DNA of 64,000 nt, from positions 186,001 through 250,000 of the forward strand of contig NZ_QGMQ01000003.1 in assembly GCF_003259155.1 (NCBI RefSeq), given 5' to 3'. A model generated the notes under the pieces. It ran no database searches, was not told where the DNA came from, and saw only the letters and a program-made list of their open reading frames with translations. This DNA comes from Marinimicrobium alkaliphilum. GTDB taxonomy: Bacteria; Pseudomonadota; Gammaproteobacteria; Pseudomonadales; Cellvibrionaceae. How positions within the stretch are numbered: position 1 is the stretch's first letter; each line of letters opens with the position of its first letter. Shown here piece by piece: positions 25,957 to 35,172 of the stretch. A program made the position numbers and the translations under genes.

Positions 25957-27663
25957 TCAGTAGGTCGCCATCCGCACTCGCAACAAGAACGGGCGCTCGC
26001 GGAAGTTGAGGCCCCAGTCGGTCTGGTCGCCGTTCCAGACACGGATAAATTGCCATTCGCCTGCATCGTTGAAGTAACCCTCCTCGGCGCGAACCACCAT
26101 GTAGCGTTCGCCTTCCTGTTCGCCCGCCGGACTCAGGCTGACGCGGCTGTTGAGGCCGGTGATCAGAAATTCGTCGTCGTCGAGCTGGGCGATGAGTGCG
26201 CCGCCGGAGGGTGGGTCATTGCCTTCGGGCGGTTCGATCCAGAACATGGGCCGGCCATAGGTGACTTCCGCCTGCCAGCGGCCCAGGTCGAGGTGTTGGG
26301 TAAAGGTTTCGGCCTGCTGCTCCAGCTCTTCCGGGCTGGCTTCGGCATTCCAGATGCGCTGACTCATTTCCCGGTCGCCGCCGGGCTCGGACGCGCCCCA
26401 GACTTTGCCTTCAAAACTCAGCCGGGCCCACTCCCGCGCCCAGGGCGCAACCAACCGGTAGACCTGGGCAAAGTTTTCAATCACCTGGTCGTCAAAAGTC
26501 GGCGCCCCCAGGGGGTAATTCATATAGCCGGTATCGTCCATGCCGAAAGGTGCGAAACCAATACCCTGATGGCCGAGGGCGGAGAAAAAGTAGCGGGCAT
26601 AGGGCTGATCGTTGCCAATCTCCGCGACAAACAGGGCGTTGTCCGGCCGCGAGTAAAGCTCCATCACCCGCTCTACGGTGCGGTGATCGCGGAAGTAGAT
26701 GTCGGGCGAAATCATATCGATGGCGGGCGCCGCCACTTTCCACAGGTCGAGCACATTGTCGGTGGCGCCACCGCTGGAATATTGGCCGGGCTCACCGGGA
26801 TAGAAAGGATTGCGCAAGGCGACGTTGACGTTCATGGGCAGGTTTTTCACCGCCTTGCCGGCTTCCGCAATGCTATTGATGTAACGGGCGATGCTGTAGG
26901 CATGCAAAAATTCGTCGGCGTCATCGCCGAAGGTTTCCGGCCAGTTGCCGCCGTGCTCGATGCCGAGCCCACGGGTCAATTGTTCGGGTACTGGCCGTTC
27001 AAAAATCGCCTCCGCCATCGGGGAGAAATCCCGCACCGAGCGATAGGTGCCGGGCTCATTCTGCACTTGCACCATCATCACGGTGTGATTGGGGTCGTTG
27101 TCGCGCAGGTAGGTCATCAGTTCGACGAAGGCTTTTTTGTCGGCTTCCCGCGTGGTGTCCGCGTGGGGCGAGAGCGAGTTCAGGGTTTCGCCATTGCGCT
27201 GAATCACGCGCGGAAAACGTTCGTTGTCCAGCTTCACCCACGCCGGTGCGTAATGAGGCGCGTTGTTTTTCCAGGTGGCAAACCAAAGTAACACCAAGCG
27301 GATGTCACGCTCGTGGGCCTCGGCAATCAAGGTGTCCAGATAGGAGAAATCAAACTCACCTTCACGCGGTTCGATCTGCTCCCAGGCCACGGGAATACTC
27401 AGGGTGTTGGCGCCGAGTTTTTCAATACTGGGCCAAACCTGATCCAGCACTGCCGGGTAGTTGGCGGAGTTGTTGCTCTGTCCCGCCAGAATCAGAAAAG
27501 GTTCACCATCGACCATCAAGGCGTGCCGACCATCGCGGGTGTCCAGGCGCGGCAATTCCGCCTGATTGCCCTGAAGACTCTGGTGGCTGCAGGCGCTCAC
27601 TGTCACAACCAATGTCAGTACTAGCCAGACGCGCGCGCCGTTGATCAAACCGTGCAGTGCCAT
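25957..27663 (-). CDS. GH35-family beta-galactosidase lipoprotein, Bgl35A-like
   Basis: A 568-residue glycoside hydrolase with a DUF5597-type C-terminal region. The signal ends in a lipobox (VVTVSACS), so it is probably membrane-anchored. The acid/base glutamate is in VQVQNEPG (about residue 200) and the nucleophile in LFVAEIGND (about 345). In Cellvibrio japonicus an enzyme of this type, Bgl35A, removes galactose from xyloglucan and is encoded beside a TonB receptor and a GH95 fucosidase, as here. Specificity for xyloglucan galactose is therefore inferred from context. A terminator separates it from the TonB receptor gene upstream. Confidence 0.85.
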   Translation of the reverse strand: MALHGLINGARVWLVLTLVVTVSACSHQSLQGNQAELPRLDTRDGRHALMVDGEPFLILAGQSNNSANYPAVLDQVWPSIEKLGANTLSIPVAWEQIEPREGEFDFSYLDTLIAEAHERDIRLVLLWFATWKNNAPHYAPAWVKLDNERFPRVIQRNGETLNSLSPHADTTREADKKAFVELMTYLRDNDPNHTVMMVQVQNEPGTYRSVRDFSPMAEAIFERPVPEQLTRGLGIEHGGNWPETFGDDADEFLHAYSIARYINSIAEAGKAVKNLPMNVNVALRNPFYPGEPGQYSSGGATDNVLDLWKVAAPAIDMISPDIYFRDHRTVERVMELYSRPDNALFVAEIGNDQPYARYFFSALGHQGIGFAPFGMDDTGYMNYPLGAPTFDDQVIENFAQVYRLVAPWAREWARLSFEGKVWGASEPGGDREMSQRIWNAEASPEELEQQAETFTQHLDLGRWQAEVTYGRPMFWIEPPEGNDPPSGGALIAQLDDDEFLITGLNSRVSLSPAGEQEGERYMVVRAEEGYFNDAGEWQFIRVWNGDQTDWGLNFRERPFLLRVRMATY

Positions 27664-27730
27664 AGTGCTCTCTCATGTCGTTGTTATTCGATAGGATACT
27701 GCGCAATAAATCGGTCCCACAAATAAAAAT

Positions 27731-27763
27731 GCACCGAATACCCCCGGAAGAGGTATTCGGTGC
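27731..27763 (-). terminator. Terminator between the TonB receptor and GH35 genes
   Basis: Arms 27731-27742 and 27752-27763 form a perfect 12-bp stem with a 9-base loop. On the minus strand it is followed by ATTTTTATTT. It could uncouple or attenuate GH35 expression. A weak TTGTGG-N18-TATCCT promoter is possible between it and the GH35 start. Confidence 0.8.
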
Positions 27764-27800
27764 CACATGCCCAGCCTTAGGCATCCGTCATAACAGCATA

Positions 27801-30776
27801 CTAAAATGTCGCCCGAAGTGTCAGTGCGTAGCGGGTGTCGTTGACAAAGTGCGAGGCGTAATGGTCGCCGGCACCCTGCTGACGCATGATGGTGCGAGTT
27901 TCCGCGTTGGTAATATTGTTCATTTCCAGACCGACCAGGAAGTTGTCATTGATCCGGTAGAACACGGAGCCGTCCAGCTGTCCGGTATCGTCACTCCAGA
28001 CCGGCAGGCGCCAGCGCACCCCATCACTGGAATTGACGCCACCGTCACCCCCTTCAAACCCGTTGGGCCCAATGGCCATCAGGTACTCGCTGCGCCAGCT
28101 CCAGGCCAGTCGGGCAGACCAGGCGCCGCGCTCATACATGCCCACCAGGTTGTAGGCGTGCTCGGACAGTCCTTCATAGGGCAGGTTGGTGTCCATCATG
28201 GTGCCATCGGTATCCACTGGCCCGATAACCTGATCCGGATTGTCCGGATCCAACGCCAGGGGGATATTGGTGGAACTGTCGATGTAGGTGTAGTTGAACT
28301 GCATGCCCAAACCGTTGAAGGGCTCGGGCAGCTGGTCGAAGAACTGACTGTAGCCCACCTCAAAGCCCTGAATGCTGGCATCACCGGCGTTGAGCGGCCG
28401 GGTCACTGCATAGCTGTGGCCGTTATGGACTTCAGTACTGGACTGACTGCGGATGATACCGTCGATCTCTTTATGGAACAGGTTGACGTGTGCCATGCCC
28501 CCGCGGTCATCAAAATACCACTCCAGTGAGACGTCCGCCTGGGTCGCTTCCAGCGGCTCAAGCATGGGGTTCTCCCAGGAGCTGGACGTCAGCACATAGT
28601 CATCGGGCTGGGGCGTACCATCCACCTCAGGATCAAAACCGGGGCGCAGGTCCGCGCTCAGCTCCTGAAAGGCTTTGAGTTGGTTGAACTCCGGGCGCGA
28701 AATTGCCTGAGACAGTGCGAAACGCAAGAACAGATCACTGTCCAACTCAACCCGCACATTCAGGCTCGGCAACACGTTGGTGTAGGCATTTTCAAAACTG
28801 ATGGGCACCGAGGATACCGCGTTCGGGTTGGCCGCATCGTGGAACGGATTGAAATACTGGCCGGCAAACTCACCGGTCGGGTACACCATGTTGCCGCTGG
28901 CGGTGGACTCGGTGCGCACTACCCGCACGCCAACATTACCGTCGACCGGGTACGGGAGGTCATCGAACCCGAAGCGCAAGGTGGCGTAGGTCGCGTAGGT
29001 ATTTTCCTCCTGACGGTTCTGCCAGGCCGGATCGTCAGTGGTGCGCAGATTGTAGGGCCAGCTGCCCGCAAACGCGTAATCAATGGCACCGTCGGTGGCA
29101 TCGGGGTTGTGACCCAGCTCGTAGGCATAGTCAAATGCCGATTCGTGCAAGTCGATAAAGCTTTGCGGGAAACCCAGCGCCAGATCGACGGTCGGGGCCC
29201 AGACCACGCCCGGTGCCGGCGCACCACCGCGGAAGAAGTTGCTAAAGCGGTTCAGGTTGAGCAGGCCCAACTCTTGCTCTCTAATTTTGGGCAGACCCAG
29301 CTCCGGATCGAGCGCCCACCACATCATCCACGATTGATAGAGCGGCTTCCAGTCGTACCCGGTGTTGGCGTTGTCGGCCTCGCGATCCGTAACGCGGACA
29401 CCCACTTTGAGCGAGCGCACCGGTGAAGCGTCGAAGTTGTATTGCGCATCCGCGCGCCAGGCAACCTGAGAGGCTTCGTTATCCTGTATATGGGGCATGG
29501 TGAAGCCCCAGTAGTAATTGGAAAAGTCTTCCAGATAATCTGCATCGGCGGTCAGCAGCGGTGTTGACCCGGTGAGATCGAGATCCAGGTAGGGCAGGTT
29601 GATACCCGTGGCGATCGTCAGATCGAGCGAATCACTGGTGGACTCCGTGTACTGCAAATCCGTGCTCAGCTGCCAATTGCCCGCCAGGCGCTGATAGTTG
29701 AGTGCGAAGTCGGTAGTCACCGATGCACCGGTCGCGACACGCACGTCAGCGCCAAACGGAATGCCATTGTTGGTCGGATCCGTCAAACGGCCGCCGATAA
29801 ATACACCGTCCTCATAGGTCGCGCCTTGGGGTTCAAGAGTCCAAGGGTCGTTCTGCACGAAGATGGCATCCTCATTCCACTGCATGTCGTATTCGCTGCG
29901 GAACGCGGTAAACGACAATTCGGACAGGCTATCCGGACGCCACTGGAACGCCATATAGGCACCGGTGCGCTCGCGCTCAAACTCCATGGAGCGCCAGTCG
30001 GCACCGCGCGGCACCCAGCGCGTGCCATCTTCAAGATCGGTACGAGCAAAGAAGGGGCGGTTAAAAATACCGTCTGTGCGGGTGGCAATTTCCGAGTAGG
30101 CGAAATCGGCCAGGAAACCGAATTCACCCGCATCAGTCACCCATTTGTTACTGTAGAGTGCCGAGATCGAGGGGCGGGTTTCCTCAATAAAATCACCGTA
30201 GTTGGCACTGACGCTGGCACTGATGACCCGACCGCTTTGGTCCAAAGGCATTTTGGTGCGCAGGTTGACGGTACCACCCAGACCACCTTCGATCATATCC
30301 GCCGACGGGTTTTTGTAAACATCGACACCGGCCATCAGCTCGGCGGGCACGTCCTCAAAAGATAAACTGCGTCCACCCGCAGCGGCAAAGGAGTCGCGAC
30401 CATTGAGCTCGGAACGCACATGTTTCATCCCGCGAATAGCAACACCACTACCTTCAGCGGAGAAATGTTCCGGGTCGCCGATATCCATAAAACGTTCGAT
30501 GGTAACGCCGGGGATACGCTGCAGGGCTTCGGTGACACTGCGGTCCGGCAGTTTGCCGATGTCATCGGCGACAATGGAGTCGACGATCTGCTCGGCGTTG
30601 CGCTTAAGCTCTTGCGCCGACAGGATCGTGGCGCGCTGGCCGGTAACCACGATTTCTTCCAGCGCCTCCGGGGCTTCATTTTGGGCCAGTACGCTCTGGC
30701 TCAGCGCGAGCGTACCGGTTGCGGACAGGCTGGCGATCGCCACGGTCAATAGTTTGCGTTTGCTGTCGTTATTCAC
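27801..30776 (-). CDS. TonB-dependent receptor, oligosaccharide uptake
   Basis: A 991-residue outer-membrane transporter with a GTG start and GAGAGG upstream. The signal peptide ends around SQSVLAQN. A TonB-box-like EEIVVTG is at about 40-46. The plug domain follows (about 60-190: DIGKLPDRSVTEALQRIPGV and GLGGTVNLRTK) and a 22-strand barrel runs to the C-terminus, ending in LTLRATF. It belongs to the large receptors used by Cellvibrio and Xanthomonas relatives for plant oligosaccharides. Lying between GH35 and GH95 genes, it most likely imports xyloglucan oligosaccharides. No anti-sigma or SusD-type partner is near. Confidence 0.92.
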   Translation of the reverse strand: MNNDSKRKLLTVAIASLSATGTLALSQSVLAQNEAPEALEEIVVTGQRATILSAQELKRNAEQIVDSIVADDIGKLPDRSVTEALQRIPGVTIERFMDIGDPEHFSAEGSGVAIRGMKHVRSELNGRDSFAAAGGRSLSFEDVPAELMAGVDVYKNPSADMIEGGLGGTVNLRTKMPLDQSGRVISASVSANYGDFIEETRPSISALYSNKWVTDAGEFGFLADFAYSEIATRTDGIFNRPFFARTDLEDGTRWVPRGADWRSMEFERERTGAYMAFQWRPDSLSELSFTAFRSEYDMQWNEDAIFVQNDPWTLEPQGATYEDGVFIGGRLTDPTNNGIPFGADVRVATGASVTTDFALNYQRLAGNWQLSTDLQYTESTSDSLDLTIATGINLPYLDLDLTGSTPLLTADADYLEDFSNYYWGFTMPHIQDNEASQVAWRADAQYNFDASPVRSLKVGVRVTDREADNANTGYDWKPLYQSWMMWWALDPELGLPKIREQELGLLNLNRFSNFFRGGAPAPGVVWAPTVDLALGFPQSFIDLHESAFDYAYELGHNPDATDGAIDYAFAGSWPYNLRTTDDPAWQNRQEENTYATYATLRFGFDDLPYPVDGNVGVRVVRTESTASGNMVYPTGEFAGQYFNPFHDAANPNAVSSVPISFENAYTNVLPSLNVRVELDSDLFLRFALSQAISRPEFNQLKAFQELSADLRPGFDPEVDGTPQPDDYVLTSSSWENPMLEPLEATQADVSLEWYFDDRGGMAHVNLFHKEIDGIIRSQSSTEVHNGHSYAVTRPLNAGDASIQGFEVGYSQFFDQLPEPFNGLGMQFNYTYIDSSTNIPLALDPDNPDQVIGPVDTDGTMMDTNLPYEGLSEHAYNLVGMYERGAWSARLAWSWRSEYLMAIGPNGFEGGDGGVNSSDGVRWRLPVWSDDTGQLDGSVFYRINDNFLVGLEMNNITNAETRTIMRQQGAGDHYASHFVNDTRYALTLRATF

Positions 30777-30845
30777 AAGTTTAACCCTCTCTTTTATAGG
30801 CTTTCTAGTTGGTAGTGCTTAGTGCTGGCCGGTAGCCCGGCGTTT

Positions 30846-33281
30846 TCAGTCGCTCTCCGATATTGCATACAGGGTGACCGACTGATCTCCCGGTAGGCGA
30901 AAACTCACTCGATCATCGTGCGCGCGCAACGGCACCGCTGCACCGGTATCAGTCAACTCGGCGCGCACAGGCACGCGAGTACGCACCGTCAGCTCCTGAG
31001 CATGCGCACTGTGCAGCTCCGCGCGCTGCAAGCGCCCTTCACGCCAATGCAGATCGACAACAACATTGCCGCGCGCGCGCAACCCCTGGGCACTGCCCTC
31101 GGGCCAGGCGCTCGGCAACGCGGGCAGCAGGTTGATCACATTCAGATGACTTTGAATCAGCATCTCGGCGACGCCTGCCGTTGCCCCAAAATTGCCATCG
31201 ATCTGAAACGGCGGGTGGTTGCCCCACAAATTGCTCAGGGTGCTCTGGCGCAATTGGTCGTGCAGAAGTTTGTGGGCACGATCACCGTCGTGCAGACGTG
31301 CCCACTGATTGATTTTCCAGGCCTGGGCCCAGCCGGTACCGCCATCGCCGCGCGCTTCGAGCGAGCGCTGGGCGGCGTCGCGATAGGTGCGATTGTCCTC
31401 GGTCAGCTGGCGTCCGGGATGCAGGGCGAACAGGTGCGAAATGTGGCGATGGTGATTGTCCGGGTCGTCAATATCTGCGCGCCACTCCTGCAACTGTCCC
31501 CAGCGGCCGATACGCAGGCCCGGGTCGAGTTTGGCCTTGGCGGTGCGCAACTGTGCCAGCCAGGCATCATCCCGACCTAACACCTCGGCGCTTTCCAGTA
31601 CTCGGGCAAACAGGTCGTACACCATCTGTTGAGACATGGCGGCACCGACCACAAAAGGGCCGTGTTCCGGGGAGTAGCTGGGCGCAACCACCAGCTCACC
31701 TGTGTCCGGATCCTCGATCAGAAAATCGAGCCAGAATTGCGCCGCTTCGCGCATCACCGGCCAGGCACGCTCGCGCAACAGGGTCTCGTCGCGGGTGAAC
31801 AGGTAGTGTTCATGGTAGTGCTGCATCAGCCAGGCCGCCGCTTCCGGTTGCCAGAAGGCGGTGGGCCACTCAATCAAACCGGTAAAGCCCCAGACATTGG
31901 TATTGAGCGACAGGGTCCAGCCTCCGGCGCCGTAGATGCGTTCGGCGGCAACCCGGCCGGGCTCGACAAGACTGTCGATAAAGTCCAACAGGGGCTCGGC
32001 GGTTTCCTCAAGGCCAGTGACCAACGCGGGCCAATAGTTCATCTGTAGATTGATATTGACGTGGTAATCCGCGTGCCAGGGCGGGGTGTTACTGTGGTTC
32101 CAGACACCCTGCAGGTTCGCCGGCAGCGACCCGGGCCGCGAGGACGCAATCAACAGGTAGCGCCCATACTGAAAATACACCGCTTCGAGCCAGCGAGCCT
32201 CGGGGGTGTCGGTACCGGCGTATTCGGCCAGTAGACGATCCGTGGGCTCATCCACCGGGGCCTGACCGATATCCAGACTCATGCGCTCAAACAGCGCCCG
32301 GTGATCGGCTTCATGCTGTGCGTGCAGCGCCGCAAAATCCTGATTCGAGGCACGCTCAACACGCTCATTGACCGCGGCTACCGGTAAGGAACCGCGATAG
32401 CTCGGGTAATCCGATGCATAGTCAGTGGCACCGCTGAGGATCAAGGTAACGGTATCGGCACCGGCAATGTGAAAGGCGGGACTCCGGTGACCGTCAGCGG
32501 AGGTTACAGCGCTGTCATTCTGCATCACAACATCGCCGTCGGTAGTCACCTGCAAGCGCGCATAGTAAGCCAGACCATTGTCCGCAAGCGCCCCACGCAC
32601 GCTCAACGCGCCGTCATCAGAGGCGGTGAACTCGGCACTGCGGTTGTCCGGAATCTGCAGGCCCACACTGAGATCGAGCTCGCCCGGCTTATCCACGGAC
32701 AGGCGCACCGCGATGACGCCGGCGGGGTAGCTGGCAAAGTATTCGCGTCGGTACTGGCGTTCACCGCGCCGATAGGTAATTTCGATCACGCCCCGCTCCA
32801 GGTCCAGCGCGCGACGATAATCCTCGACCGGGGCGTCACTACCGCTGTAACGCAGCCAGAGGTCGCCGAAGGTCTGGTAGTCACCGTAGGCGACCATGGG
32901 CTGGCCCAGGCGTTCAGCAACGGCCTCGGGCTCAAGCTCGCCTTCGCGGAACAGGTCTTGCTGCACGGCGCGCACGGCATTCTTCAGCGAGGCGTCCGGC
33001 CAGCCGAAGTTGTAGCCTTGGGCACCGGGGCCACCGGTCCAGAGCGACTTCTCGTTGAATTGAATGAGTTCGAGTTCGGTGCCGCCGAGAATCACGGCCC
33101 CCATGGCGCCATTGCCGATTGGCAGGCCCTGGGTCTCCCAGTCCTCGCCGGGGGCGTCATACCAGAGGCTGAGCGGTTCGGCGTTACTCACGGGCGCGCA
33201 CAGGACGCCTGCCAGGATCAGTCCCCAGCGGAGTGCAGCTGTGATTCGCGAAACACCGTGTGGTTCGGTCGCTATTGCCAT
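30846..33281 (-). CDS. GH95 alpha-L-fucosidase, Afc95A-like
   Basis: An 811-residue glycoside hydrolase. The ATG at 33281 is preferred over the TTG at 33287. A signal peptide precedes NAEPLSLWYDAPGEDW, the GH95 N-terminal block with LPIGNGAMGAVILGG. Catalytic positions known from Bifidobacterium AfcA are conserved: the two Asn of VNINLQMNYW, the Glu in SPEHGP and the Asp in QIDGNFGATAG. It should release alpha-1,2-linked L-fucose from galactose, the terminal sugar of xyloglucan side chains. It is first in the minus-strand run GH95, TonB receptor, GH35. The alpha-xylosidase (GH31) of the C. japonicus locus is absent here. Confidence 0.9.
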   Translation of the reverse strand: MAIATEPHGVSRITAALRWGLILAGVLCAPVSNAEPLSLWYDAPGEDWETQGLPIGNGAMGAVILGGTELELIQFNEKSLWTGGPGAQGYNFGWPDASLKNAVRAVQQDLFREGELEPEAVAERLGQPMVAYGDYQTFGDLWLRYSGSDAPVEDYRRALDLERGVIEITYRRGERQYRREYFASYPAGVIAVRLSVDKPGELDLSVGLQIPDNRSAEFTASDDGALSVRGALADNGLAYYARLQVTTDGDVVMQNDSAVTSADGHRSPAFHIAGADTVTLILSGATDYASDYPSYRGSLPVAAVNERVERASNQDFAALHAQHEADHRALFERMSLDIGQAPVDEPTDRLLAEYAGTDTPEARWLEAVYFQYGRYLLIASSRPGSLPANLQGVWNHSNTPPWHADYHVNINLQMNYWPALVTGLEETAEPLLDFIDSLVEPGRVAAERIYGAGGWTLSLNTNVWGFTGLIEWPTAFWQPEAAAWLMQHYHEHYLFTRDETLLRERAWPVMREAAQFWLDFLIEDPDTGELVVAPSYSPEHGPFVVGAAMSQQMVYDLFARVLESAEVLGRDDAWLAQLRTAKAKLDPGLRIGRWGQLQEWRADIDDPDNHHRHISHLFALHPGRQLTEDNRTYRDAAQRSLEARGDGGTGWAQAWKINQWARLHDGDRAHKLLHDQLRQSTLSNLWGNHPPFQIDGNFGATAGVAEMLIQSHLNVINLLPALPSAWPEGSAQGLRARGNVVVDLHWREGRLQRAELHSAHAQELTVRTRVPVRAELTDTGAAVPLRAHDDRVSFRLPGDQSVTLYAISESD

Positions 33282-33341
33282 CGTCAACCCGTCTTAAACG
33301 TTATTGTGGTTTTTCACGCTATGCGTGTTCACCCTTTATGA

Positions 33342-33356
33342 CATATATCATATATG
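33342..33356. promoter_or_regulatory. AT-rich palindrome upstream of the GH95 gene
   Basis: CATATATCATATATG is a perfect odd palindrome 60 bases upstream of the GH95 start, in an AT-rich stretch unlike the surrounding GC-rich DNA. This region (33288-33459) has no gene and must hold the promoter of the sugar locus. It may be a repressor operator. Confidence 0.4.
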
Positions 33357-33459
33357 AATATATTATCAGATAAATAGGATTTTCTAGTTTAATTGGGTAT
33401 TAGGCGCCACACGAGTAAAACCAAACGAAATATCAGACGGGCTTAAACCAAACATAAAA

Positions 33460-33479
33460 AACCCCGGAAGACCGGGGTT
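33460..33479 (-). terminator. Terminator after sco
   Basis: AACCCCGG-AAGA-CCGGGGTT, followed on the minus strand by TTTTT. It ends the cytochrome oxidase assembly operon. Confidence 0.88.
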
Positions 33480-33512
33480 CTGGCAGAAAAGCGCACCAAT
33501 GGGGTCATCGAT

Positions 33513-34184
33513 TTAGAAGCGGAAGTCTCGATAGATGGCGCCGTAGGTACTGTTCAGCTGTTCGATATCAAACGGCGGACGGAAGAAGGCGTGGTAGTCG
33601 CCCTTGGGGTTGATCAACACCACCTGACTGCCGTGATCGACGGTGTAATCGTCGCCCTGGGTCACGCGGGCAAAGGCCACGTTGAGCTCGTTGGCAAAAC
33701 GGCGGATGGTCAGAAATTCACCGGTGACGCCAATGAAGTCTTCATTGAAGTGGGGAACATACTCGGCCAGCACGCCCGGCGTGTCCCGCCCCGGATCCAC
33801 AGTTACCAACAGCACCTGGGTGTTGTCGGCAATGTCCTCAGGGAGTACCTGCACCAGATCGGCCAGATCCATCATGGTCATGGGACAGATGTCCGGGCAG
33901 TGCGTGAAGCCGAAAAACACCAGACTCCACTGCCCCTGCAGGTCCTCGTGGGTAAACGACTCGCCCCGGTGGTCAACCAGCTCAAAAGGCGTAAAGCGAC
34001 GCGGACTTTCCAGCAGGAAGGCGTTGTTCTGACGCAGCTGATCGCGATCCAGCGGCGGCTCGCGCAGGATTTTGTTAAACGCCAGGCCGATCACCACCAG
34101 TACCAACAACACCAGAAAAAACACAGTCCGGCGAATGCCGCGTTTTTGTGCTTCGGTATGATTCGGGTTGTGCTCAGATGCCAC
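33513..34184 (-). CDS. SCO1/SenC copper chaperone for cytochrome oxidase
   Basis: A 223-residue protein anchored by one N-terminal helix (about residues 19-38) with a thioredoxin-like domain outside. The copper site CxxxC is in HCPDICPM (about 95-102) and the third ligand, His, is in DHGSQVVL (about 185). It delivers copper to the CuA centre of subunit II. The GTG start has GGAG 9 bases upstream. It is the last gene of the SURF1-ctaA-ctaB run. Confidence 0.92.
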   Translation of the reverse strand: MASEHNPNHTEAQKRGIRRTVFFLVLLVLVVIGLAFNKILREPPLDRDQLRQNNAFLLESPRRFTPFELVDHRGESFTHEDLQGQWSLVFFGFTHCPDICPMTMMDLADLVQVLPEDIADNTQVLLVTVDPGRDTPGVLAEYVPHFNEDFIGVTGEFLTIRRFANELNVAFARVTQGDDYTVDHGSQVVLINPKGDYHAFFRPPFDIEQLNSTYGAIYRDFRF

Positions 34185-34208
34185 GTTGACGTACTCCGAT
34201 TAAATAAT

Positions 34209-35135
34209 TTACGACCAGGGCAGCCCTGCAGGCGCCACTATCAGATAGTGATCCAGGAGCATAACCACAAACAGGGTCATGAGGTAGACAATGGAATACT
34301 TGAAGGTATCCATGCCCGCCGTGGGCCGATCGGTGAATAACAGCACCAGTGACCAGTAGAGAAACCCGGCCCCGAGCGCCACCGCGCCGGCAAGGTAGAG
34401 CCAGCCCAGCATCCCGGTAATCCAGGGCAGCAGGGTCACCAGGATCATGATGATGGTGTAGAGCAGGATGTGCACTTTGGTGTACTGCTCACCGTGGGTC
34501 ACCGGGAGCATGGGAATGTCGGCTTTGGCATAGTCGTCTTTACGATGTACGGCCAGCGCCCAGAAGTGCGGCGGCGTCCAGGCAAAGATGATCAATACCA
34601 GCAACAGCGCGTGACCGTGAATCTCGCCCGTGACGGCGGTCCAGCCCAAGAGCGGCGGCGCCGCGCCCGCAATCCCGCCGATGACAATATTCTGGGGCGT
34701 AGCGCGCTTGAGAAACAGGGTGTAGACCAGAGCGTAGCCGAGCAGCGACGCCAGGGTCAGAACGGCGGTCAAAGTGTTGATAAAGACCACCAGCAAGGCC
34801 ATGCCCGCAAGCCCGAGAACGGCAGCGAACAGCATGGCCTGCAGGGGTTCGACCCTCCCCCGGGCAACCGGCCGATTCAGGGTGCGGGCCATTTTCTGGT
34901 CCACATGGCGATCCACCATGTGGTTGACGGCAGCGGCGGACCCCGCGCACAGCGCGATCCCCAGGTTACCGATCAGCAAGACGTCCAGAGGGACCATGCC
35001 CGGCACCGCCAGGAGCATACCGATGATGGCCGTCAGGATCATCAGCATCACCACACGAGGCTTGCACAGCTCGTAGTAATCCCGCCAGGAGGCGGTCGCC
35101 GTGCGATTCAGGGTGTTGCTGCTCGCCTTACTCAT
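34209..35135 (-). CDS. ctaB: Protoheme IX farnesyltransferase (heme O synthase)
   Basis: A 308-residue UbiA-family membrane enzyme with about nine helices that adds a farnesyl group to heme b. The prenyl-diphosphate-binding Asp-rich motif is in NHMVDRHVDQKMART (about residues 67-81), and a second motif is in the WTPPHFWALAVHRKDDYAKA region (about 183-202). It precedes sco and follows ctaA, so heme O is made and converted to heme A by neighbouring products. Confidence 0.95.
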   Translation of the reverse strand: MSKASSNTLNRTATASWRDYYELCKPRVVMLMILTAIIGMLLAVPGMVPLDVLLIGNLGIALCAGSAAAVNHMVDRHVDQKMARTLNRPVARGRVEPLQAMLFAAVLGLAGMALLVVFINTLTAVLTLASLLGYALVYTLFLKRATPQNIVIGGIAGAAPPLLGWTAVTGEIHGHALLLVLIIFAWTPPHFWALAVHRKDDYAKADIPMLPVTHGEQYTKVHILLYTIIMILVTLLPWITGMLGWLYLAGAVALGAGFLYWSLVLLFTDRPTAGMDTFKYSIVYLMTLFVVMLLDHYLIVAPAGLPWS

Positions 35136-35172
35136 TATTGTCTAACCTCTGTGTACGCTCGTCGCGCCGTGC

